A stretch of DNA of 64,000 nt from Lindgomyces ingoldianus. Lineage: Eukaryota; Ascomycota; Dothideomycetes; Pleosporales; Lindgomycetaceae. The position numbers were made by a program, and so were the translations under genes. Below are positions 21,058 to 32,857 of the stretch, one piece after another (positions within the stretch are counted from its first letter, which is position 1; each line of letters begins with the position of its first letter). Below the pieces are notes generated by a model. The model was not told where the DNA came from. It searched no databases and was given only the letters and a program-made list of their open reading frames with translations. Where the stretch lies: NCBI RefSeq assembly GCF_010093535.1, contig NW_022985175.1, positions 124,001 to 188,000 of the forward strand. The letters run 5' to 3'.

Positions 21058-22458
21058 TTAGAAGTTGGTATGTAGATCGTAATACGAAGAAATCGGAAGA
21101 TGGAAGAAACGCCATGCTAAGCGCTGTAGGAAGATACATAGTACTATCGCGTTCATCAGCCACAATTCTTCCCCGCGGTGCGGGGACCTCGGAAGGATTG
21201 ATCGCAGAGCCACATACCGTCAAGACCGACTCGTCATCGCCATTATCGTTCGGCAGGTAGACATACAAAATCAAGGCGTGTTCGTGGCAGAAACCTAGTA
21301 GTTGTCAGAGCCATTGGATCTCGATCACCACCCAATGTCTGGTCTCCGAATCGGCCGGCGGCAAATCAAGGCACAACCGGACTTACACGCGATGACTCTC
21401 CCCCCGAGCCTCCCCACACTCATCACCTTTCCCCAATCCCTGCCATCGATTCTAACCGTCGCCCACCCTTCCTCGCTGCGCCCGTCCGCGCTTCCTAATT
21501 GCTTCATCCGCGTGCTGGGGTGTTCTGCAATGCCAATATCTCCCCCAGCCACTTGACCAGGATCGAGTTCTGGGTTGTTGAGGTCAGTCCAGACGGACGA
21601 GATGCTCATTGCGTCAGTCTTAATACTCATCCTCAGGCAACCATGCATGTTCGCGGCGACTTCCAGGCGAGTTCGTGAAGCGGTGGTGCCGGATCTAGCG
21701 CCGAGCAAGGCAAGCTTAGTAAAGCGATCGCTAATGCTTTTCAATTGCATCAGGGGTGGGAGAATAATGTGCACGTCAGGCTCGCGGCATTGTGGCTCAT
21801 GCAGACCAGCCACAGTGTCTGGGCCAAGGACCCGCACCGGAACCTCCTGCGTGACGATGGTCTCGCGGCTACCTCCGCCAAATGAGGCGTCCAAGGTGTT
21901 GAGGCCATCTTCATTGTTGGCGCCTGTTGTGGGGAATGCGGCGTATGAATTGGAAGAAGACGTGGTAGCGATGGTGAGGGCGAGTAGTGGGAGGTTGTCT
22001 TTCTTCGTGAGGCGAATTTGCGCGGACGTCGCATTCAAGGCAGACTTGAGGGCGCGATTAAGGGATGTGAGCGGGACTTCCAGGTTAATAACATTGTTGG
22101 CAGCGGATTGCACCGTGTAGGTTTCGAAGATAGTGTCCTGTGGACGTGTTAGGCTTACAATTGAGGTGTAGGAGCTTCGCGCTTACAATAGAGAGAACAC
22201 TATGGGACTGATTAGTGGCGTCGTCACGAGATTGGACGCGTCGAACTCACGCCCACACCTGTGTGCCCTGCTCAGGGATGATGGTGAAGCATACTTGCTC
22301 GTCGCTGAGCTTCACCCAAGCAAGCGGGCCGAGTGAATTGAGGGACGCGGTAAGCTCTACATCACTGAATTAGATCCTTATTGATGATATGCATGAACAG
22401 GAGAGGAAGGCTTACTCGTGAAAGTGGTTATATTCTGTATCGATGCCTTGAAGCGCAT
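21058..22458 (-). CDS. HUS1: DNA-damage checkpoint clamp subunit Hus1
   Basis: PCNA-like subunit of the Rad9-Hus1-Rad1 (9-1-1) clamp. Six exons on the minus strand: 22458-22416, 22356-22251, 22199-22187, 22137-21387, 21294-21218 and 21123-21058; phases agree throughout (351 residues). The start reads MRFKASIQNITTFT, then LAWVKLSDEQVCFTIIPEQG, QVWAVLSIDTIFETYTV, NNVINLEVPL, EPDVHIILPPLMQLKSISDR, WTDLNNPELDPGQVAGGDIG, RIDGRDWGKVMSVGRLGGRV and IACFCHEHALILYVYLPND, a clear Hus1 series. The third exon is only 13 nt. The last exon is uncertain: the CAG acceptor at 21124 gives a tail ending SSYYDLHTNF, but an acceptor 5 nt further on is also possible and would change the last 20 residues. Confidence 0.9.
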
Positions 22459-23300
22459 TGTGCTGAGGTGGGGTGTGGTTTTTGAAGATTGCGATGATCG
22501 AGTGGGGTTGCTTCGGGTCCGTGCACTCGTTCAGCCTCTGTTGAATCTTCACCTTTCACTCCTGACTTTCTATCCCATCTGAAATTCATTAGCTAATTGC
22601 TTGCTTTCATTATCAATATTTCTACCTAATTTTGCTCTCAACTAGTGACTAATCTTGTCGCAATACCGTACGCCTCAAGTCTTGACAAGAGGTACGGTAT
22701 CATCAATCACTCAACAACTCTCTTTAGGTATGATATATTCCGGGTAACTACAAGGATAAGACAAGCCTCAGCCTTTCCTAATAGTCTGTATTCTGTCGTG
22801 GGTGCTTTTATATGCCCGAGAGGATCTCTTCTGTGTGAAAGGTGGCTGGACGAGGACGAGAACTGCTATCCCACCAGGACGCCTGTTTGCTCTCAATCAA
22901 TACCTCTCATCGGCTGTCCCAGTTCATACACCTCCTGTATATTCTCCGTCTCCTAATATCTACCTAGCTGTCCTCCGTCTTTTGATCTATTGTTCGCCTG
23001 GACTGTGTTGGTGTGAGGAGATGTTCCATCAGGAGATCGCGCTCTAATCAGAACGGTCTGAGTGACGTAGGCCTTAGCACACCACTCAACGAAACTATTC
23101 CTATGTTTAGGTTATATAAAGCGTAATTTCTCAGACTTCGACTCACATTTCTAGTCGGGAATCCAAGCCCCACACACGCCAAACATACTATAGCATCCAA
23201 GTTTCTGTTCTGTATTAAATACCATTGGCTTGTATGAAAGATCAATAGTACTTGCATGCCTCCCGGAAGAATCTGTTCATAATGAAATAGATATGGAAGC
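22459..23300. other. Intergenic region upstream of HUS1
   Basis: HUS1 promoter side and spacer. Open frames at 22,645-23,047 (plus) lack motifs. I see no gene. Confidence 0.35.
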
Positions 23301-26184
23301 CTATCATTTATGTTCGAGGTCAGGTAGCAGCTTCTCTGCATTTTCCACATCGAGAAGCAGTTCAACGACTTCCCTGCGAAGCTCCTTGCGGCTTAAATCC
23401 GTCAGCGCCTTCATTCCCACCAAAGCCAGAACTGTTTGTCCATAGAATTTCTTCACCCCGAGGTCTATCCCAAGGTGTTGAGTTAAGACCTTTACCCACT
23501 TCGACGTCAGTGTTCTCTACTGCTAGAATCAATGCCGTCATATGATCCCTCCGTGATGATTAACATCAATAGTTCCATTCTAGGGTAAAAGATTTACCAC
23601 ACCATTGTATCCATTCTTTACAGCCTCTAATAGCGGTATAGCCCGTGAGATCAACAACGTTAGGGTCCGCATTCTCATCAGGGAGTAATTGTGCAATGGT
23701 TTCCAGCCCATGACGGGCGGCCCAGAAAAGTGGATTACGACCATCAGACCCTTTTGCATGTTTGTCTGTACCGGCCACTATGAGCAATCTTGCCACGCTT
23801 TCGTGCCCGGCAATTATTGCGCAAAGCAATGGTGTACGGCCGAATATGTCTACCGCAGATACATCCGCGCCGAAAGAAAGCAGATAGCTAACAGTCTGGA
23901 GGTAGTCACGCTCTACCGCTAACATAAGGGGGGTAGCATTTTCTTGCGTTCTAACTTCCATATTTGCACCGTGCTCAGGGAGAATGCTGACTATGCCCAC
24001 ATAACTGAGTTCTGCAGCACGATGAAGCGGTTCTCTTTGTCCGAAGTGATTTAAGCCTTTGAGTATGTATGAATTCCGTGTTGAGGAGCTGTCGTCTGGA
24101 TCTACTCCCTCTTTTAGAAGCCGAATAACTTCGGCCTCATTGTTAGCTAACACAGCATTCATCAAGAAGGGATTTAAAAAACGGGCGGATGATGAGTCTA
24201 CGCTCTCCTGTAAGCTATCGCCAAACACAGACGTTATCTCTTCGTGTGCGCCGCCGCCTCATCCGCGAATTCGAGATCTTCCTCGAAGTCACGGTCTCGA
24301 GATCCGTCGAAGTTGATTTGACTTGACCCAATCCAGTCTCTTTTTCCTCCCCCTCTCTGTCTCCAACGTCGCGGGGGAGCGAAAATAATGAGATGCGCTC
24401 CAAGTGGCGTGCAATATGAGATTGTAAAGTTTCAAGAGTCTCGGATGTCGATGAGCAAACTGGACAGTCTCTCCCGGCAGTTTTCAGGGTTGATTGGCTG
24501 GCCAAAATTCTTGGGTTTGAGGTCATTTTGACATTTCCGTGTGTTATATGCTCTTCATGTTCTTCAAGATTCAAGACATATTGGCTTGGGTGTTGGGGAC
24601 ATCAGAGCACGTGCCGATGCTCCGAGCTTTCGTCTTGAAGCCAGTCTCGGCGATTGTCATATAGCTGATGCGGGTTCCTGCAAATCTCATATGTGCATAT
24701 GTAAGGGCGTGGATCGTCGATAAGATATGTTCTGAAAACTGGTTAGTGTGGAGACTTGGAAGGGAAACCCTGTGCACCTCCATGCAGGTTCAGTGGGCAT
24801 TGAGCTAGGACACATTGTGAAGCAGTACGGGCATTCAAAGAACTTGTGGCCTGGTGGCACTTTTGGAGAGGGAGGAAAATTGATGAGCTCATTCTTGAGT
24901 TGCCAATTTGAGGGTGCGTATTCTGAAACTGACACAACGGACTGATCTTGTCCGAAACCTTACTGCGGAGGAATTTGGAGAAGCGTTGCCGTAGTTACCG
25001 ATGGCGCTTGTGGCAGGAGATTCTCAGGCGTTGAGATATTTCTAGCAGGAGTATTTCTGGCCATGAATCCCCGTTCACGACTCGCAAGTGCTTGATGAGA
25101 GCTCTTGATCGAGTGCTGCGCAAGCTTTTCTTTGTGCCTCCTCCAGTATGAGAATTGCTGGCGGTGTCGAAGGTGTGCTTGAGCCAAACGACTGATCAAA
25201 ATGGATTCGCGCCCATTGGACACCTCTTCGGTATGGACCGAGAGCAGAGTTCTGAGAGGCTCCCACACATTCTCTGAATCATCGCTACCGCCCTTCCTTT
25301 GAGCCTGTGGGGGTGAAGGCGGTTGTACTTCTCGGGCCTTCATATTGCGGTATTGTAAAAGAGCGTTTGGACGTAGTCTAGGCCAAAGGGCTCAAATTCT
25401 TTGAGGAGATCAACGTTGGTGTCGTGATTAATCTGCTGGTGCCGCAGTGCTTTTGAGGAAGCAAATCTAGATGATGAGCTCCTAATCCAGAGGGAAAGTT
25501 TATAGAGTCGGTCGATACATGTTTTAATGCTGTGCAAAAGGAGTTCGATGTCGGACACTGAGCCTTCGAAGAAATCGGCATCCCAGCTATCATCTGTCGC
25601 GGTGGAACCGAGAAGTGTGACTTGGCTTTTTGCTTGTGCATCTCCAGTGACTGAATTTCGCATGGAATTGTAGTTGATTACTGCTTCCATTCGCGTCAGC
25701 ATATAGGCTTTACTCAATGTTCGCACTTACAACAGAACATGGTTACCATCTAATCTATGTCGGTAAGTGCCAACCTCTTAGCAACCTCTCTAGGCCCATT
25801 GAAGAGATTGTGTAGATCAAATCTATCCTGCCCGTGTTCCGTAGTATGCGCAAGCAATCATATTGTAAACACGATCGAAAATGAGGGCTGACTTTCAGCT
25901 AATGATCGGTTCAGTGACGATAGGCATCGTTGCAGCATGCTCTTCACATTTTCTGCTTCCCTGACCCGATAGTCCAAGGAGCCATGACCAGGGGCAAAAA
26001 TGCCCAAATTAACAGCCCAAATCTCGAAGCGCTCAGCCTCGGCGCAAAATCTGGCCTTAATCGACTCTTCACCGTGGAAACCACCGTCATTTGAGAGCCG
26101 GGAGAATATGTGCCTAGCCTCAGCGCCGCTTCTGGATAAAGAAGATGGCTCAGTCATTAGGAATGTGCTTGTCGTAAGTTTCAT
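23301..26184 (-). pseudogene. Decayed C2H2 zinc-finger/ankyrin repeat gene
   Basis: Remnant of a fungal gene with the order N-terminal helical module (EIWAVNLGIFAPGHGSLDYR near 26,020, IELLLHSIKTCIDRLYKLS near 25,540, RQQFSYWRRHKEKLA near 25,150), C2H2-type fingers (FFECPYCFTMCPSS near 24,830, RPYICTYEICRNPHQLYDNR near 24,690, RDCPVCSSTSETLETLQSHI near 24,450) and about five ankyrin repeats (EPLHRAA, TPLMLAVE, GRTPLLCAII, GRNPLFWAARHG; 24,228-23,566). The parts lie in order but in different frames. In-frame stops replace expected codons at about 25,771 (Trp TGG to TAG), 24,962 (CAA to TAA) and 24,605 (CGA to TGA), all C:G to T:A changes, and there are frame breaks near 25,343 and 24,760. Ankyrin-like sequence fades out near 23,300. 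A heavily spliced active gene cannot be fully excluded. Confidence 0.6.
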
Positions 26185-26586
26185 GAGGTGAATGCTAAGC
26201 TGATAGCGCTATAATCCTGCTGGTCGGGGAGAAACTGTTCCCCGTGTGGTTCGTATAGATCTCTCAGTCAATCTGCTTGATAGCTTGTCGCCTGCGGTAC
26301 CTACCCTGCCTCTAAATCTTGAAGACCTTCTCCAGTTCTCATTCTTTCTCTCCGCTAGTTATGACTTGACCTTCCTTGCTTCGATTTCGCGACGAAGAAC
26401 TTTGTCAGTCCCCAATCAAGAGACGCTCGGCAACCTGGCAGCCTGTTGAACTTGATTCTAGCCCCCAAAATGCTCTCCACATTGGCTGGAAATATCGTAG
26501 TTCAAATATAATTTTAGCATATGACTAGGTGTCCTCCACATATCCTCTAAACCCCCGGATTCCTTAATCTAAGACATATCGTCATT

Positions 26587-28320
26587 ATGTCCGGAATCGA
26601 GGTCGCTGGCCTTGTGCTCGGCGCCATCCCAATTCTACTGAAAGACGTTGAAAGTTACCAGGAGACCGTTCAAGCCGGTAGTCGGTTCTTCAAGAAACGG
26701 AAGTATGTAGAAGAGCTAGCGGATTCCCTGTACTTCCAAAGGGGTACGTACACTCGCGGAAGTGGTTCAGATGCTCCTTGCGCATAGTGGCTGCGATCCT
26801 GAGGATGTGCTACGCCTTGATGTTTCCCCGCTCGAGCTCCTTAAGCAAAACCATGTGCAAGAACGTTTCCGCGAATACCTGGGCTAGGAGACAGAGACTA
26901 CTTTCACGAAGAAGACCACACAGAGTATTATTGCGATTAAGACCATCGCAAAGAGTCTTGCACGCCTGGTTCCAATGGCAAAGGTTCGTTGTGGTATTGT
27001 TAACTCGTAGTGCACATCCATGAGCTGACTGAGACACTCAGCGCTCCACTGATGACCTCCTCGCTCTTATTGAGGTGAACAGGAAAGATGACGTCAAGCA
27101 TATTCATTTGTTCCCAAGGCTCAAACTGATGTTTGGAGCTTCCGATCTCACCAATACCATGGATTAGCTGGAAACTGCTGTCAACGGTCTCAGTAGACTC
27201 ATCAATGTGGTCACCAGGATTCGGCAACCCGCGGAACATGAATCTAGTCGCCAAACGAAGAAGCTAGTCAACCAAGGCATTTCGCCAAATAAGGACACTC
27301 GCTAGTAATCTGCATGCAGCCCTTGGACAGGGGTGAGTGAGTGATTGCCATCCGAGCCATAATGTTCAGCTGTTTCTCGACGATAGGCTAGAAGTCGTGA
27401 AATCTGTGAAACCAGGTGGACCAAAGATGGTTCCTGTATTCCACCTCGTATTCTCAATAAGGACGAACGAAAAGCAGATCCAAAGGTCACGAGAATAACA
27501 TACAAGCTCTTCCAGCCGAGTGCGAGGAAGATACGAAAGAAATTCCCCCTCCAGCTCAAGGGAGTCCTCGGTAGCCTTCGTCAAAGAGCGTACTTCAACG
27601 AGTCTGACTCCAAAGGGCGTTGATGATCTCTGTCTGGCCTTAGTAGCGGCACAGTCTGCAAGATCAATCAAGCAACATGTTGCCTTTGTTCTCGCCGCCA
27701 GAAGAGGCCAAGGGCAAATAGCGACCATTCCGTCCCTGCAGAAGTGCTTAAAAGTGTATTGCCAGGGTTTAACCTCATTGAATGACCTTCTCTCGAACAT
27801 CCCTAAACGACGCAGCATTCCATTACGATTTCACATGTTGCTCTCGCTGAGGCTTGCATCTAAACTTCTGCAGCTCTGAAATACGCCCTGGATACATTCC
27901 GCAATTTCAAAGGGGATGGTCTATTTCCCGATGTCCCCCTGTTATGCCAAAGGCACTCCCCAAGTAGACTTCAGACAACCTTTCGTATTTTCCGGGTTTG
28001 ACGAGAACAGCCAGCTACCTTCTCTAAAATCACAACGACAAGCCACCACCAAAGGAAGCCCTACTCGAGCTGGGGATTCTGCTCTTGGAAATCTGGCATG
28101 AACAAACTCTGGAGACACGCTTTTCATTGAAGAAGAGGCTGGTCGAGTTTTTTGAACGCCTCGTCCTCGCATTGAAATGGGCAGAAGAGTCTTATCCTGA
28201 TTTATTAGAATTTTATGGTAATGCTGTTTGCTATTGTACAGGATTCATGACTGGGGAGTCCCGAGACTCTCAATGAAAAGACGACCGGTTATGGGGTGCT
28301 ATTTATGGGCAAGTCATTGA
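26587..28320 (+). pseudogene. Decayed STAND N-terminal/DUF7580-like gene
   Basis: Begins intact with MSGIEVAGLVLGAIPILLKD, the typical start of fungal proteins whose N-terminal helical domain is found on NLR/STAND and prion-like genes. At about 26,759 one extra base in a GG run breaks the frame: removing it in thought continues TREVVQMLLAHSGCDPEDVL and LELLKQNHVQERFREYLG, then an in-frame TAG at 26,885. Further downstream, family-like pieces appear in changing frames (RQIRTLASNLHAALGQG near 27,280, HMLLSLRLASKLLQL near 27,835, and a LGILLLEIWHEQTLETRF-like piece near 28,070-28,115). It is divergent from the zinc-finger/ankyrin pseudogene, with 400 bp between starts. The family assignment is by pattern memory, not a search. 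Confidence 0.55.
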
Positions 28321-28603
28321 ACCCCTGTCAAAGAATTGTAAACTATGGAAATAAATAGATTAAATAGCCCAAACGAGCAGTAGCTTTTCAGAAATGAATA
28401 TTGATACCATTTGGTGCGAGCCCGCCTATGTGCCACCACCAATCTAAATCTCCACACCCCGGCGGCACACATGTCGAGGCTCCCAATGAGCACTCTCGTT
28501 CAACACTAGGTACCATAGCCCCATAGCAAAGTAGATGTAAATAGAAGTGAGCGTGCTTAAGCTTGCCATCTTATGATCTTTAAGAGAAGAAATACAATAT
28601 CTG

Positions 28604-29692
28604 TCAGTCTTGATCGCATAAGTGAAGCGGGATCTGAACCGTCTCCAACATAGTAAATTTATCTAGGATCGTTTGGGTATGGCTCTTGTCCATCGGTGGA
28701 ATGTTTTGAACGTCATACTCGTCTTCGGGGAAGATAAGTTCCAGGCATTTTAGTGACTGCGCACATGGCAGTAACGCCGTCAACACATCGGGAAGGAGGA
28801 AACAGGCACGGAAAAAAGGGTTGCCTAGTTTAAAACTATGTCCTAAGTGGCCAAACCTATAGTGAAAGGTTTCCAACTTGGTCGCTGAATTTCCAATCAG
28901 GCGTATGAAATCGATTGATATTGCACAGTTGCTGAAAATAACTGTGGAAATGCTAGAGGACTGGAACCTTGGCAAAAACATAAAAGGTTGTTGGCGGAAG
29001 GAAACGTTTGAGAGCCGGATTGATTGAAGCGCATGTTGAGATCCTATGGTGTGTAGATCACGGTCTACTACTGAACCCGTTGCGTCGAAGGCGTCCTTTG
29101 CTGCATTTATCTCTAAGTGCTTTAGGGTCTTGGCGCTAGCAGAATGTTCCAGAAGCCGTGATGGTTCGTAGGGAACTTGACAAGGCAACTCGTCGATGAC
29201 CAGCCGCTCGAGATTGGGAAGCAAGGAAAGTATGAATATGATTTGTGCCCTTTCACTTCCATTCCTGAGATCCTGGACCCAATATGTATTGAGCGCTGAT
29301 ACTCTCTTCCGTTTCCGCCCTTGATGGGGAAGTTTTTCACTTGCATTTTCTTCCTTTAATACGCCTAATTCTTCGGCCGTAGCGATAACTAATGCAACTA
29401 CGGCCGTCTGTTGACCCCGAAACTTTGGATTTGGATATGGATCGCGAGATCGAGGGCCACGAATCCTGACGGATCTGACATATTGTGCGAGCTCTGGAAC
29501 TTTGCAAAGCCGCTTGAGAAACGGACGAAAAGAACGAGACATCAGCAAGTTCTCGTAATGTTCGGTGCGGCGACTAGAGATAGCGTAGCTAAGCAACCGA
29601 CATGAGAGTTCGAGGCTCGCGGTGGAGTTATCGTCGAGGTAATTTGCGATCTGATGGAGTAACTCTGTTGGTAGCCTGCAAAGGCAGGCCAT
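28604..29692 (-). CDS. F-box protein, 362 residues
   Basis: Single-exon, intact. The F-box is at the very N-terminus: LPTELLHQIANYLDDNSTAS then LELSCRLLSYAIS (residues 7-40). It is followed by leucine-rich stretches spaced like degenerate LRRs (LPNLERLVIDELPCQ, AKTLKHLEINAAKD, ALQSIRLSNVSF, SSISTVIFSNCAIS, KLETFHYRFGHLG, SLKCLELIFPED). This is the ordinary fungal F-box/LRR type, a candidate SCF ubiquitin-ligase adaptor. It sits beside two decayed accessory genes but shows no break itself. Substrate unknown. Confidence 0.85.
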   Translation of the reverse strand: MACLCRLPTELLHQIANYLDDNSTASLELSCRLLSYAISSRRTEHYENLLMSRSFRPFLKRLCKVPELAQYVRSVRIRGPRSRDPYPNPKFRGQQTAVVALVIATAEELGVLKEENASEKLPHQGRKRKRVSALNTYWVQDLRNGSERAQIIFILSLLPNLERLVIDELPCQVPYEPSRLLEHSASAKTLKHLEINAAKDAFDATGSVVDRDLHTIGSQHALQSIRLSNVSFRQQPFMFLPRFQSSSISTVIFSNCAISIDFIRLIGNSATKLETFHYRFGHLGHSFKLGNPFFRACFLLPDVLTALLPCAQSLKCLELIFPEDEYDVQNIPPMDKSHTQTILDKFTMLETVQIPLHLCDQD

Positions 29693-32363
29693 TTTAATTG
29701 ATAGAAGCTATTAGAAGATATAGTGTCTTGTTATGAGCTGGTGAGTGTTGGGTGTTGAGAAGGGCAGTTGAGCAGCAGGCAGCAATGAAGTCGAAGGATC
29801 CGAGGTCTAACTTGAGAATAACGAACCCATACATGTGCACTCGTCAGCGAGGTCGGCATCCCTAAGAAGGGAGCCGATGCACCGAATCGATGTTTATCTA
29901 AGTAAGGTAAAATATAAGCACAATTACGACGTAGGTGCACGTAAAATATGAAAACCACGTGCTCATCACATGACAGTAAGAAAGACATATCTAGGTGGGT
30001 AGACTCTAGTAACTTACCTGTGCTTTAAAACAAACTAGGGCCTTAGTAGTGCCTATAATTCCGTGTTAGCTCCCAAAATATCGAAAGTGCGTGCACTTTG
30101 TGAGTAACCACATACAAAGTCACGTTCACCTAAACGACAAAGTCGACGGTACCTAATGGTCATAGTGACACCCCAAGATTCATCGAACGACCAGAGGAGG
30201 GCCAAAATCCCATCCCATCTCTAATTCAAGCCAAATCCGAAAACCTTTTAACTGTCCCATCTCATTCCCGCTTCACGAGCGTAGATCTCGCGAATATAAG
30301 TCAATCAGGGCCCAGTCATACCCAGAAGAGGATCAGACAACCCAACGAGATGTTGTACATTGATTTCATTAGGTGCTGTCGAAATTGTTCGTATGTAGTA
30401 GGTGAGGTAATGGAAGGCAGCATAAGGATGGTTGATCGTGCGGTGAAGATCTCTGTGCACGGATTCTGCGTCCCTTGAATTTAAGGTACCCTTCATATTT
30501 CTCGGCATGGAGGGTGTCTTGCCATATAGTGAGGGACGTTAGAGGATATTTCGTTCTCTGATTTCTGTTCCCGTTATAGGAGCATTGTGTAGGAGGTCAT
30601 CTGGACTTAGATTAGTGGCTAGACAAATGAGGCTGAAGGAATTTAGTGACGGTTGCTCAAAGTAACTGGAGATCCGACCTATCAGTTCTTTTTTGCAAGA
30701 CCCTCTACAGTGGCCTCCGGGGCTAATTCTGGCGCTTCAGAGCTAGAGGAAGGTACGCTAGCAAATCGAAGGCGATATACGGAATCCCACAGCATAAACA
30801 GCACAGATAATGACGCACCTTGGGGTGGAAAGGCTGTCTAAAGCGGGTTCAAGGTTATCATGAACATCCGAGGAGAATCCCTCTGGCTCTGCATGTTTAC
30901 CTCTACATTTCGGAAGGTTTATAAGTAGAGGTAGAGTAAAAAGAAGGCCAACCTTACTATACGCGAGAGAGCGAGCCATGAAGGGGAGTGGGAGGGTGGT
31001 GGAACCCAGATCGAAAGTATTCGTTTGTGGGATGAACTTCGCAAAAGCGAAGTTCCCAAAGCATCTTTGTTTGCAACCGGTGGGGGATGGATTGCGCTAT
31101 ATGCTACTACTTTCTCCATAAGAGGGTCATGTGAAATGTCGTGATTTTTCTCAGGATTCGGCCAATTTTGCTTCATAAATATCATAGCCTTTACGAAGAT
31201 ACAAAGTATGGCGATATTCATTCATCCTTTGCTTTCAAAGCCATTCCCACAGGACCTTAGAACAGGTTACAGTAGAAGGAGGATTATATTACGACTATTT
31301 TTTGCACGTTCTCGAGACAGAGGCATCGTAGAGCTCTTCAAAATGAAACAGAGATTTTAGAAAGTATTGACGCACCCCACATCATCGATATAATTGAAAA
31401 TTGTAGAGTAGCTCGGCGACATGTGGGTGAGCCGGGAAAGTGAGGAGTGGGAAAAATTTATGGAAGGGTTGTACTCACGGAGCGTGTGCCAGCTTGGGTA
31501 TCCTACTAAGGTTAGAGAATAATTGGGTGGGTTTTAAGTAGTAATTGTGTCTGTAATGGGGGGGAATCTTCTAGGGCTAGTCTAGGTCTACGCGGGACCG
31601 ACCCGGCCCACGACTAGGATACTTACCTAGATATTTACAGAAGTGAGTTGAGGGAAATAAATATTTTGAGACATTCTAGACCAATACTGCTGTCGAACTT
31701 TCGCTCGACCGAGCGACACAGTTATTAAAATTTTTGCCAACGTACCTTGTAGACATATCCTGCCTGAGTATCTACATAAAATCTAACTTTCCCAAAGCCA
31801 ACTCCTATTATCAACCTACTAGTATTCAATCATTATATCTCGAAAGAATTAGACCCCGACCCCCACACACCCATACCCACCTACGGGTGACTAACTAGAA
31901 CTAACCTGGCAGACTCAATTCTTTCCAATGCACCTATAAGCCTAGAGGCCTTAATCTTCATCACCGGGCGCACTCTGCCTGTTAAGCCCCTGGAAGCAAT
32001 CTATGAATTCCCTCAGCTTTGATAGAAATACTGGCCGTCTGGCTCTAACTTAAGCTCTAGTAAAGTTTACCGGTCGACGTCCATAAACTTTCGGTATGGG
32101 ATATGCGGCAAGAGGAGCGATAATTATGCTATAGATGTAGAGTTAAAGACACCAAAGCCTTAGCATTGAGAAAGCCAGGTACAAGCAACGTAGTCGAGCT
32201 GAGACAAAGACGACGTGTGATGACGGACTGGATGCCGATAGAGTCTAGGTAACAAGATGAGAGAGGAACACGCCAGCCATTTCTACGTAATTCGCAAACC
32301 AAAAAAACTCCACAATCACCTTCTCTTATTCAATCCTCATCAAGACTTCACATTTCACTCTAA

Positions 32364-32388
32364 CTCTCTCTCTCTCTCTCTCTCTCTC
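32364..32388. repeat. CT dinucleotide microsatellite
   Basis: About twelve uninterrupted CT units, followed at 32,417-32,455 by three perfect copies of the 13-mer aaatcctcactcc. Confidence 0.9.
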
Positions 32389-32416
32389 AGCACCACGATC
32401 TCCCTACCCTCCCATC

Positions 32417-32455
32417 AAATCCTCACTCCAAATCCTCACTCCAAATCCTCACTCC
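32417..32455. repeat. Three tandem copies of a 13-bp unit
   Basis: The unit aaatcctcactcc is repeated three times without change just downstream of the CT tract. Confidence 0.9.
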
Positions 32456-32857
32456 AGAACCATAAGCTCTTATGGCTATAAGCCTCTCTCTTTCTTAGGC
32501 AAAGCATCGAACCACACAGTGACAAGAACACCACCATCAACACACCACGCTAAACCACATCTACCCCAGCATACTTACACGAAATCAAATGACTTACTGT
32601 GGAGTTGACGCCAGTCTGCCCCTCCATCTAGTGGGAGTTGGAGCAAACGAAGTAGACAGGATAGCCCTCCTAATTTAACAAGTTGAATTGAACAAATACC
32701 TTAGTATAGACACAGACCGTCTACTATGATATAATACATGTCGTTCTCTCCTCTCCCCAACCAACCCATCCTGCCATAAAGGCCTTAGACCATTCAGACC
32801 TACCAGGATAATCCACCATCCACATCATACCTCACCCTCTCTGCTCACTGCTCACCC

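Larger units (their letters stand above)
29693..32857. other. 3.2-kb intergenic region
   Basis: No supported gene. A perfect 9-bp hairpin (gaacttcgc-aaaa-gcgaagttc) lies at 31,034-31,055. A CT microsatellite and a 13-bp tandem repeat near 32.4 kb are listed separately. Composition is mixed, and some parts (31.3-32.2 kb) are AT-rich with many stops on both strands. Confidence 0.4.

Noticed and set aside
32364..32455. CRISPR-like or regulatory array
   Set aside because: It is a simple CT tract followed by three tandem 13-mers without spacers; a fungal genome has no CRISPR.
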